From Chitinasiproducens palmae (GTDB lineage: Bacteria > Pseudomonadota > Gammaproteobacteria > Burkholderiales > Burkholderiaceae): 64,000 nucleotides of DNA. The DNA lies in NCBI RefSeq assembly GCF_900095735.1, contig NZ_FNLO01000008.1, forward strand, positions 1-64,000, given 5' to 3'. This document shows, piece after piece, positions 57,423 through 64,000 of the stretch (within the stretch, counting starts at the first letter, position 1; each line of letters opens with the position of its first letter). Both the position numbers and the translations under genes were made by a program. The notes beneath the pieces are model-generated. The model was not told the origin of the DNA, made no database searches, and saw only the letters and a list, made by a program, of their open reading frames with translations.

Positions 57423-58673
57423 TCAATCCTTCTCGTACGCAACGTAGTTGCGCTGGATCGCGATGTGATCGGCAAGATACTTCGCGTCGTGCCAGCAACC
57501 GTAGATGAAGGATGACGCACGGTTGGTCAGCTCGGGCAGCCCCAGGAAATAAATGCCGCTTTCAGCCGAAATGCCGCGCTTGTGGAACGGCATGCCATGC
57601 TCGTCGAAGGCATCGACCTGGAGCCAACCGAAATCGAACTTGAAACCGGTGGCCCACAGTATCGTCTTGATGCCCGCTTCGGCCAGATCGAGTCGCAGGA
57701 TCGGCTCGGTCAGGCACGCCGGATCGTCGAGCAGTTGCCAGGCATCCGGCTCTGCCGGCAAGTCCAGCCCGTTGCGTTCGACATAGGCATCGGCTTCGCG
57801 CAGGACGTCGAAGTAGGCTTCGTCACCCGCGGCAACGTTCGCGGTCAGGTCGTTCTCGAAATGAAGCACGCCGCGCTCATAGCCCTTGGTCAGGCCGAGC
57901 ACGGTAATGCCCTGATGTGCGAGGCGGCGAAAATCGATGGTCTTGCCGCCATCGTAGCCGCTCACCGCGAACGCCACGTGCTTCTTCTTGAGCTTGTTCT
58001 TGATTTCGTCCCACTTGCCCAGCACGCCCAGCCACCAGACGTAATCCCGGTTCCGGTACGAGCGTGGCGGCCGATAGTGCTCGCCTACCGACAGATAAAC
58101 CGTCTTGCCGCTCGCACGAAGCTCTTCGGCAATCTGCGAGCCGGACGCGCCACCGCCGACGACCAGCACGGCGCCATCGTCGAGCTGGCCCGGATGCTTG
58201 TACGCGGACGAGTGCAGTTGCCGCACCCCGGCATCGGCCGGGATGATCGCCGGGAATTGCGGCACCTGGAATGGACCAGTCGCGGCGACGACCCGTTTCG
58301 CCTCGATCACGCCGTCGGACGTCGTCACGATGAAACCGGGTCGGTTGTCGCAACGCTTCACGTTCGTCACCTCGACGCCCGTGCGGATCGGCGCGTCGAT
58401 CATCCTTGCATAGTCTTCGAAATACTTTGCCACCCGCTCCTTCGGCGGGAACGCGTCCGGCTGCACGTCGTCGAATTCGAGATTCGGAAAACGGTCGTGC
58501 CAGGCCGGACCGTTGGCCACCAGCGAATCCCAACGCTCCGAGCGCCAGCGCTCGGCGACGCGCTTGCGTTCGAGCACGAGATGCGGAACCTTCATGTCCC
58601 GGAGATGTTCGCTCATGGCGATGCCGGACTGTCCCGCGCCGATGACGAGCGTATCGATTTGTTCGACTGGCAT
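57423..58673 (-). CDS. Flavin-containing monooxygenase (CzcO/FMO family)
   Basis: A 416-residue flavoprotein of the class B monooxygenase group. FAD site GAGQSGIAMSEHL near residue 12, the FMO-like stretch RQLHSSAYKHPGQLDDG in the middle, NADPH site VVGGGASGSQIAEEL and the late ATGFKFDF motif are visible. Members oxygenate amines, sulfides or ketones. The ATG at 58673 begins MPVEQIDTLVIG, right before the FAD strand; the long frame upstream is unrelated. Divergent from the ATPase gene at 59113 and upstream of the ArgE-like gene. Confidence 0.9.
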   Translation of the reverse strand: MPVEQIDTLVIGAGQSGIAMSEHLRDMKVPHLVLERKRVAERWRSERWDSLVANGPAWHDRFPNLEFDDVQPDAFPPKERVAKYFEDYARMIDAPIRTGVEVTNVKRCDNRPGFIVTTSDGVIEAKRVVAATGPFQVPQFPAIIPADAGVRQLHSSAYKHPGQLDDGAVLVVGGGASGSQIAEELRASGKTVYLSVGEHYRPPRSYRNRDYVWWLGVLGKWDEIKNKLKKKHVAFAVSGYDGGKTIDFRRLAHQGITVLGLTKGYERGVLHFENDLTANVAAGDEAYFDVLREADAYVERNGLDLPAEPDAWQLLDDPACLTEPILRLDLAEAGIKTILWATGFKFDFGWLQVDAFDEHGMPFHKRGISAESGIYFLGLPELTNRASSFIYGCWHDAKYLADHIAIQRNYVAYEKD

Positions 58674-59112
58674 TTCTGATCCTGAAGAAGGAATGGGGAA
58701 CGTGTGGCCTCCGATCCGGCACGCGCGGGCGCCGAGCGAACGATGCCAAGCCCTGCTCTGCTGAACGGGCGGTTCATGGGGAGAGCAGTTTGCGCAAGGC
58801 GCGCGCGCTTGATAACCAGCATTTTCGTAGGCGGTGCTTCGGAAAAACCAAAGGGGTGGTGGGACGGCATCGCCGGACGATGAAGGCGCGAGGGCATCCG
58901 TTTTTCCGATGACGGGCCTCAGGATTCGCAAACCGCGCCCGCCTTTCGTTCTCGTATCCTTCGGTGGTGCTGCCCGCCCGACCAGCCGCGCATGCCTGGT
59001 CGGCCGCTGCTTGCCTCGCTGCCGCTGGTCGCCGCTGCTTGCCGTCCATCGCCGCCTGTTGCCCTTCACCGCCTCACTCGCAGTGCGCCCGCGCTGCGCG
59101 AAATGGATCGTC
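58674..59112. other. Divergent promoter gap between monooxygenase and ATPase genes
   Basis: No gene is supported. The gap must hold promoters for both directions, but I see no convincing -35/-10 pair. The only structure is a run of short GCTGCTTGCC/GCCGCTGGTCGCC repeats at 59005-59045. Confidence 0.4.
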
Positions 59113-60291
59113 ATGAAACCTGTGGAATCTTTGAACGGCAGCAACCGCGACGCCAGCGACAGCAGCGGCGGCGGGAGCCGCGCGACGGCGGGCGCCCCGG
59201 TTGCCGTCAGCATGGAAGGCGTGGTTGCCAAATATCGCGATCTGACGATCCTGCACGACCTCTCGCTGAAGATTGCACAGGGCGAATTTCTGACCCTGCT
59301 CGGCCCGTCCGGTTGCGGCAAGACGACCCTGCTGAACCTGATCGCCGGCTTCACGCAAGCGGATACGGGGGAAATCTTCATCGACGGCAAGCTGGTGACC
59401 GACCTGCCAGCGCACCAGCGCGAGATCGGCATCGTGTTCCAGAGCTATGCGCTGTTTCCGCACATGGATGTGGCGCGCAACATCGGCTATGGGCTACGCA
59501 TGCGCGGTGTCGGCGCGCGCGAGATCGCGCAACGGGTCGACGCGGCGATGGCGCTGGTCAAGCTTGGCGGACTCGGCCATCGCAAGCCGCGCGAACTGTC
59601 CGGCGGGCAGCAGCAGCGCGTCGCACTGGCCCGCGCGCTGGTGATCCGACCCAAGGTGCTGCTGCTCGACGAGCCGTTCTCGGCACTCGACAAAGGCCTG
59701 CGCGGTGCGATGCAGGTCGAGATCCGCGAGATCCAGCGCGAGCTTGGCGTCACCACCGTGTTCGTGACGCACGACCAAGGCGAAGCGCTCAGCATGTCGG
59801 ACCGCATCGCGGTCATGTCGCAAGGCCGCATTTGCCAGATCGCCACGCCCGACGAAATCTACCGGCGCCCGACCGATCCGTTCGTCGCCTCCTTCCTCGG
59901 CGACGTGAACATCCTGCCCAGCCATTTCCATGGCGAGGACGCGACGCACTACCAGCTCCGCCTGGGCGGCGGTCTGGTCAGCGTCGAGCGTGAGCGTCTG
60001 GTCGGCGGCGAGCACGGTGGCGGACGCATGGATATCTACGTGCGCCCCGAACATATCGGCTTCGAGCCGCTCGGCGCGGACTCAGTCCTGACCGGCACCG
60101 TGGTCAATCACGTGTTCCAGGGCGATCACGTCGACAGCTACGTGGACGTGAACGTCGCGACGCACGGTTCGCAACGGGTCATGGTGCGCACGGCCGGACT
60201 GGATGCCATCGAACGCTTCCCGATCGGCACCGTGACCGCGCTGGCGCTGCCACCCCGCTATCTGACTGTCTTCCCCGAAGCGGTGGCGTGA
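59113..60291 (+). CDS. ABC transporter ATPase, PotA/spermidine-type with TOBE domain
   Basis: A 392-residue ATPase. Walker A GPSGCGKT (64-71), Q-loop FQSYALFPHM, signature LSGGQQQRVALARAL and Walker B LLLDEPFSALDKGLRG are intact; a C-terminal TOBE domain (about 300-385, IYVRPEHIGFEPLG) is typical of importers for polyamines, iron or organic acids. The matching permeases and binding protein are not in the window, either beyond the right edge or elsewhere. The first 30 residues are Ser/Gly-rich. ATG at 59113. Confidence 0.9.
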   Translation: MKPVESLNGSNRDASDSSGGGSRATAGAPVAVSMEGVVAKYRDLTILHDLSLKIAQGEFLTLLGPSGCGKTTLLNLIAGFTQADTGEIFIDGKLVTDLPAHQREIGIVFQSYALFPHMDVARNIGYGLRMRGVGAREIAQRVDAAMALVKLGGLGHRKPRELSGGQQQRVALARALVIRPKVLLLDEPFSALDKGLRGAMQVEIREIQRELGVTTVFVTHDQGEALSMSDRIAVMSQGRICQIATPDEIYRRPTDPFVASFLGDVNILPSHFHGEDATHYQLRLGGGLVSVERERLVGGEHGGGRMDIYVRPEHIGFEPLGADSVLTGTVVNHVFQGDHVDSYVDVNVATHGSQRVMVRTAGLDAIERFPIGTVTALALPPRYLTVFPEAVA

Positions 60292-60329
60292 GCGCCGCAT
60301 CGTGTCCTGTGCGTGAGTTGAAACGAACG

Positions 60330-61325
60330 ATGAGCATTCCCTCCTCCATGCAGGCCATCGTCGCGCACCAAGCGGGCGGTCCCGACGTGCTGCGCTTCGC
60401 GCAAAGACCGGTGCCGGCGCCGGGCCCCGGCCAGGTGCTGCTGCGCGTACTGGCCGCGGGCGTGAACCGCCCGGACATCATGCAACGCGAGGGCCTGGCG
60501 AAACCGGCCGCTGGCGTCACCGACGTGCTCGGCCTCGAAGCCTGCGGCGAGGTCGCCGCCTGCGGTCCGAGCGTTGCGCGTCTGGTGCCCGGCGCGCGCG
60601 TGATGGCCCTGCTGCCCGGCGGCGGTTATGCTCCCTGGTGCGTGGCGACGGCCGATCACTGCCTGCCCGTGCCGACCGGGCTCGGCGACGAGGAAGCCGG
60701 TGCATTGCCCGAAGGACTCTTCACGGTCTGGCACAACCTGTTCGAACTGGCGTCCCTCAAGCTCGGCGAGACCGTGTTGGTCCACGGCGCGGCGGGCGGC
60801 ATCGGCACGCTGGCGATCCGCATGGCTCACGCGGCAGGCGCGACGGTGATCGCAACCGCCGGCCGCGCGGACCGTCTCGACGCACTGCGCGAGATGGGCG
60901 CGGCGGCGGCTGTCTGCTATCGCGATACCGACTTCGTTGCAGCCTGCCGCGAAGCCAGCGCAGGGCGCGGCGTGGACGTCGTGATCGACATGGTCGGTGG
61001 CGACTATGTGCGCCGCAATCTCGACGCGCTGGCATTCGGCGGACGACACGTCAGCCTGTCGTTTCTGCATGGCTCCCGGATCGACATCGAATTGCTCACG
61101 CTGATGCAGAAGCAGCTCAGCCTGCACTCGTCGACCCTGCGCCCGCAGTCGGATGACGAGAAAGCGCGCATGGCTCGCCTGCTTGAACGACGCGTGCTGC
61201 CGTTGATCGCCGATGGCCGGATCCGGCCGCGCGTACAGCAAAGCCTGCCATTGGCCAAGGCGGCGGACGCGCATCGTCTGCTCGAAAGCGGCGCGGTATT
61301 TGGCAAGCTGGTGCTGGTCCCATGA
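60330..61325 (+). CDS. Quinone oxidoreductase-like medium-chain reductase
   Basis: A 331-residue NADPH-dependent MDR enzyme without the structural zinc site. It begins after the start with MQAIVAHQAGGPDVLRF, has VNRPDIMQREG, the nucleotide site VHGAAGGIGTLAIRMA and the ending AHRLLESGAVFGKLVLVP. This matches the PIG3/QorA family that reduces quinones or enoyl compounds. The ATG at 60330 is the first likely start; a GTG at 60288 that overlaps the ATPase stop and an ATG at 60348 are alternatives. It overlaps the GST gene by four bases. Confidence 0.87.
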   Translation: MSIPSSMQAIVAHQAGGPDVLRFAQRPVPAPGPGQVLLRVLAAGVNRPDIMQREGLAKPAAGVTDVLGLEACGEVAACGPSVARLVPGARVMALLPGGGYAPWCVATADHCLPVPTGLGDEEAGALPEGLFTVWHNLFELASLKLGETVLVHGAAGGIGTLAIRMAHAAGATVIATAGRADRLDALREMGAAAAVCYRDTDFVAACREASAGRGVDVVIDMVGGDYVRRNLDALAFGGRHVSLSFLHGSRIDIELLTLMQKQLSLHSSTLRPQSDDEKARMARLLERRVLPLIADGRIRPRVQQSLPLAKAADAHRLLESGAVFGKLVLVP

Positions 61326-61972
61326 CGCCGGTCGCCTCGCAGGATGCCGGTCCGATGCAACTGTTGCACGCGCCCACCTCGCCGTATGTCCGCAAGGTGA
61401 GGGTCAGCGCCCACCTGCTCGGACTGAGCGAGCGCATTGCTCTGCTGCCCAGCGCCGCCAATCCGGTGGTCCGCGACGGCAGGATCGCGGTCCACAATCC
61501 GCTCGCCAAGGTGCCGACGCTCGTGCTGGGCGACGGCCGCACGCTGTATGACAGCCGCGTCATTTGCGAATATCTGGACAGCCTGCGGCCCGACTACGGC
61601 CTGTTCCCAGCGTCCGGACACGCCCGCTGGCAGGCCCTCGGCCGCCAGTCGCTGGGCGACGGGCTGCTCGACGCCGCGTTGCTGGCCCGCTACGAGTACA
61701 CCGCCCGGCCGTCCGACAAACAATGGGACGGATGGCGCAACGCGCAACTGGTGAAGGTGCAGTCCTGTCTCGCGATCATCGAACGGGACGCCGACGCCCT
61801 TGCCTGCGAGCGCTTGACGATCGGTGAGGTCACCCTAGGCTGCGCATTGGGCTACCTGGATTTTCGTTTCCCCGACCTGGCATGGCGCGATGCGCATCCG
61901 AACGCCGCACGCTGGCATGCCCGGCTGCAGACGCTGCCGGCCATGCAGGCCACCTTCCCCTCCGAGCGCTGA
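61322..61972 (+). CDS. Glutathione S-transferase family protein
   Basis: A 216-residue protein with an N-terminal thioredoxin-like domain (residues 12-90: LLHAPTSPYVRKVRV, NPLAKVPTLVLGDG with the cis-Pro, and YDSRVICEYLD with the glutathione-binding Ser) and an all-helical C-domain. The active-site Ser in TSPYVRK fits the bacterial beta/zeta-like classes. In a catabolic cluster it may detoxify or isomerise an intermediate. The ATG at 61322 overlaps the previous stop (ATGA). Confidence 0.9.
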   Translation: MTPVASQDAGPMQLLHAPTSPYVRKVRVSAHLLGLSERIALLPSAANPVVRDGRIAVHNPLAKVPTLVLGDGRTLYDSRVICEYLDSLRPDYGLFPASGHARWQALGRQSLGDGLLDAALLARYEYTARPSDKQWDGWRNAQLVKVQSCLAIIERDADALACERLTIGEVTLGCALGYLDFRFPDLAWRDAHPNAARWHARLQTLPAMQATFPSER

Positions 61973-61981
61973 GCACACGCC

Positions 61982-62449
61982 ATGGCCGATACCGCGACGT
62001 CTCCCACCCAGCCGGACACCGTCTGGTTCCTGAATGGTCCGAATGCCAATCTCTACGGCCTCGATGCCAACCGGGTCTACGGCAGCGACAGCTATCCCAC
62101 CTTGCAGGCCCGCTGCGAGGCGAAGGCCGCGTCGCTCGGTCTGACGCTGAAGTTCGTGCAGTCGAACTGGGAAGGGCAATTGGTCGACTGGATTCAGGAG
62201 GCACGCGGCACCGCCGGCGGCATCATCATCAACGCCGCCGGTCTCACCTACTCGTCGGTACCGATTCTCGATGCGCTGCTGTCCTTTCCGGGCAGGATCA
62301 TCGAAGTCCACATGAGCAACATCTGGCGCCGGGAAAGCTTCCGTCACCACTCCTATATCTCGAAAGCGGCCGATGGCGTCATCGCAGGACTCGGTGGGGA
62401 TGGCTACGAACTGGCGATCGAAGCGATGTCGCGTCTGCTTCGCCGATGA
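61982..62449 (+). CDS. Type II 3-dehydroquinate dehydratase-like protein with altered active site
   Basis: A 155-residue protein with the AroQ fold and length. Preserved are FLNGPNAN, Tyr33 in RVYG, Asn84 in IINAAG, EVHMSN with Glu108 and His110, and RRESFRHHSYIS with Arg117 and Arg121. Compared with the M. tuberculosis-type sequence I remember, the flexible-loop catalytic Arg aligns with Asp28 (GLDANRVYG instead of GRREPAVYG) and the substrate-contacting His aligns with Tyr90 (GLTYSSV instead of GLTHTSV). It could be a catabolic dehydroquinase or a family member with another substrate. It lies 9 bases after the GST gene. Confidence 0.78.
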   Translation: MADTATSPTQPDTVWFLNGPNANLYGLDANRVYGSDSYPTLQARCEAKAASLGLTLKFVQSNWEGQLVDWIQEARGTAGGIIINAAGLTYSSVPILDALLSFPGRIIEVHMSNIWRRESFRHHSYISKAADGVIAGLGGDGYELAIEAMSRLLRR

Positions 62450-62486
62450 TGACAACCGCCTTGATCCGCCTCGACAGTCTCGCGTC

Positions 62487-63446
62487 ATGAACCGCCCCGC
62501 CCCTTCCGCCGAACTCGGTACGCTCGTCTTCCATAGCGACTTCGACGACTTCGACACCTGGAAGCGCGCGCTTCAGGCCCACCTGCCGGCGTTGCGGATC
62601 GTGCGCGCGCACGAGGTCACCGATTCGACCGAGGTCCACTTCGCGCTGGTCTGGAAACCGCCCAGCGGCTTTTTCCGCCAAATGACGCAGCTCAGGCTGA
62701 TCGTCAACCTGGGCGCCGGCGTGGATTCGCTGACGTCGCGCGACGACCTGCCGGCGCACGTGCCGGTCACCCGCATCAGTGATCCGAACATGGCACGCAT
62801 GATGGCGGGTTACGTGCTCTTCGCGACCCTCCGGCACGCGCGCGACATTCCGTTCTTCGAGGCTGCGCAGCGCCGCGGCGAATGGACTTACCGGCACCCG
62901 CGCAATCCCGAGGACATCCGCGTGGCTGTGTTGGGCCTGGGCGAGCTTGGCGCGCGCGCCGCGAGCGAGCTGCAACGCCAGGGCTTCACGGTGCTCGGCT
63001 GGTCGCGCAGCCCGCGGCAGATCGAAGGGGTGCAGTGTCACGCCGGCCTCGATGCGCTCGACGGCGTGCTGACGCAGGCAGACATTCTGGTGATCATGCT
63101 GCCGCTGACCGCCGACACGCGCGGCCTGCTCGATGGCGCCCGGCTGGCGCGGCTGCCGCGCGGCGCCGCCGTCATCAACGTGGCGCGCGGCGCCATCGTC
63201 GATCAACGCGCATTGACGGCGCTGTTGGAGAACGGTCATGTCGGCGCCGCCACGCTCGACGCCTTCGATCCGGAACCCTTGCCCGGCGACGATCCACTCT
63301 GGTCGATGCCGAACGTGCTGATTACGCCGCACCTCGCTTCCGTCGCCATCCCGGCATCGGCCGCGCGGCAGATCGCGGACAACCTCGTGCGCGTGTCGAA
63401 CGGTGAGAGGCTGAGCAGCCAGGTCGACGTGCGGCGCGGTTACTGA
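62487..63446 (+). CDS. D-2-hydroxyacid dehydrogenase, GhrA-like
   Basis: A 319-residue NAD(P)-dependent enzyme that reduces glyoxylate, hydroxypyruvate or other 2-keto acids. The nucleotide site GLGELGARAA lies near residue 150, and the catalytic triad is seen as Arg in NVARGAIVD, Glu in DAFDPEPLPGDDPLW and His in ITPHLAS. NLGAGVDSL is the GhrA-type substrate loop. ATG at 62487 gives family length (312 in E. coli). It converges on the hydroxyacid oxidase gene, whose stop overlaps its end by seven bases. Confidence 0.9.
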   Translation: MNRPAPSAELGTLVFHSDFDDFDTWKRALQAHLPALRIVRAHEVTDSTEVHFALVWKPPSGFFRQMTQLRLIVNLGAGVDSLTSRDDLPAHVPVTRISDPNMARMMAGYVLFATLRHARDIPFFEAAQRRGEWTYRHPRNPEDIRVAVLGLGELGARAASELQRQGFTVLGWSRSPRQIEGVQCHAGLDALDGVLTQADILVIMLPLTADTRGLLDGARLARLPRGAAVINVARGAIVDQRALTALLENGHVGAATLDAFDPEPLPGDDPLWSMPNVLITPHLASVAIPASAARQIADNLVRVSNGERLSSQVDVRRGY

Positions 63447-64000
63447 GACGCCTGCGGTGCCAGGCTGACCTCGCCGACGCCACCAACACCGAGCTGGCCC
63501 GCCGGCATGCCGTGCGTCGTCAACAGTTCGGCGCCCAGCTCGGCGATGCACGTGCAACCGAGGAGCCGCATGCAGGTCTGCAACTCCTTGTGCAGCATCG
63601 CAAGAACGTCGGCCACGCCGGCCCGCCCCGCCGCCGCCAGGCCATACAGCGGTGCGCGGCCGAGCAACACGCCGTGCGCGCCGAGCGCAACAGCCTTTGC
63701 CACATCGCTGCCCCGCTGGATACCGCCATCGATCAACACCTCGGCCGAGCGGGGCGCACTCGCGACGGTCTCGGGCAGAATGTCGAGCGGACTGCGCGCG
63801 CCATCGAGTTGACGTCCGCCATGGTTCGACAGCACGACGCCATCGACCCCGTATCCGAACGCGGTGCGTGCGTCGCGCGCGCTCTGGATGCCTTTGAGGA
63901 AAATACGGCCTTGCCAGTGTGTGCGCAGCCATGCGATATCGCGCCAGTTCAAGGTCTGGTCCATTCGATGCGTGCGCGTGCCGGTGACGTCGTCGATGCC
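63440..64000 (-). CDS. FMN-dependent alpha-hydroxyacid oxidase/dehydrogenase (C-terminal part, cut by window edge)
   Basis: The last 186 residues of an LldD/glycolate-oxidase-type enzyme that oxidises an L-2-hydroxyacid to the keto acid. The window keeps FLKGI with the catalytic-site Lys, DGVVLSNHGGRQLDGA with the catalytic His and the Arg, IDGGIQRGSDVAKAVALGA and the FMN phosphate site GRAPLYGLA. The frame is open to the right edge, so the N-terminal half is missing. It converges on the GhrA-like gene with a seven-base overlap. Opposite stereochemistry of the two enzymes suggests a 2-hydroxyacid/keto acid conversion. Confidence 0.9.
   Translation of the reverse strand, partial: GIDDVTGTRTHRMDQTLNWRDIAWLRTHWQGRIFLKGIQSARDARTAFGYGVDGVVLSNHGGRQLDGARSPLDILPETVASAPRSAEVLIDGGIQRGSDVAKAVALGAHGVLLGRAPLYGLAAAGRAGVADVLAMLHKELQTCMRLLGCTCIAELGAELLTTHGMPAGQLGVGGVGEVSLAPQASQ

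Overview
The window looks like chromosomal DNA of a high-GC betaproteobacterium of the family Burkholderiaceae (Burkholderia, Paraburkholderia, Robbsia or a close relative). The reasons are the neighbourhoods (radC-rpmB-rpmG next to ispH-slpA; ileS-lspA-coaBC-dut-clpAS-cspA-icd), a 16-strand-type trimeric porin, a ferredoxin-type flavin reductase beside an acetylornithine-transaminase-like gene and a LivHMGF operon, and strong G/C preference at third codon positions. I cannot name the species. I found no rRNA, tRNA, insertion sequence, prophage, integrase or CRISPR array.

Layout. 1-6.2 kb: edge of a transporter, an ArgE-type deacetylase, a DUF423 membrane protein, a glycine-zipper protein, RsuA-type pseudouridine synthase, an NAD-binding epimerase-like protein and an iron-sulfur flavin reductase. 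6.2-7.7 kb: an ArgD-like transaminase behind a leader that has the parts of a transcription attenuator. 7.8-11.6 kb: livHMGF on the minus strand, without a binding protein. 12.2-15.7 kb: ispH-slpA, radC, rpmB-rpmG. 16.7-24 kb: nadC-nadA, a fatty acid desaturase, rsmB-purN, ribF. 24-34.5 kb: ileS-lspA-coaBC-dut, clpA-clpS, a cold-shock protein and icd. 35-39 kb: RluE-type pseudouridine synthase, a tiny Lys/Ala/His-rich secreted protein, a DUF192 protein and an elongation factor G outside the usual ribosomal operon. 39-45 kb: a peptide-type ABC importer whose two ATPases are fused. 45-50 kb: a Rap1a/Tai-like secreted protein, a porin, PanE divergent from an RpiR regulator coupled to an EamA transporter. 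51-56 kb: the PrkA-YeaH-SpoVR stress operon. 56-64 kb: an accessory-looking metabolic cluster with a second ArgE-like deacetylase, a flavin monooxygenase, a PotA-type ATPase, a quinone-oxidoreductase-like enzyme, a GST, a type II dehydroquinase-like protein with altered active-site residues, a GhrA-type dehydrogenase and an FMN hydroxyacid oxidase cut by the right edge.

Most genes are housekeeping and many are translationally coupled by 1- or 4-base stop/start overlaps (livGF, slpA-ispH neighbourhood, nadAC, purN-rsmB, ileS-lspA, clpSA, dppBCDF, rpiR-eamA). Two things stand out. First, upstream of the ArgD-like gene a promoter, a 16-codon open frame with four consecutive arginine codons, nested hairpins and an intrinsic terminator lie in the order expected of an arginine-sensing attenuator. 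Second, short tandem arrays (units of 8, 11, 12, 13, 14, 15 and 27 bases) recur in gaps between genes throughout the window and in two coding tails, which suggests a genome prone to minisatellite expansion.

All calls come from reading the sequence and from remembered family features; no search or structure prediction was run.
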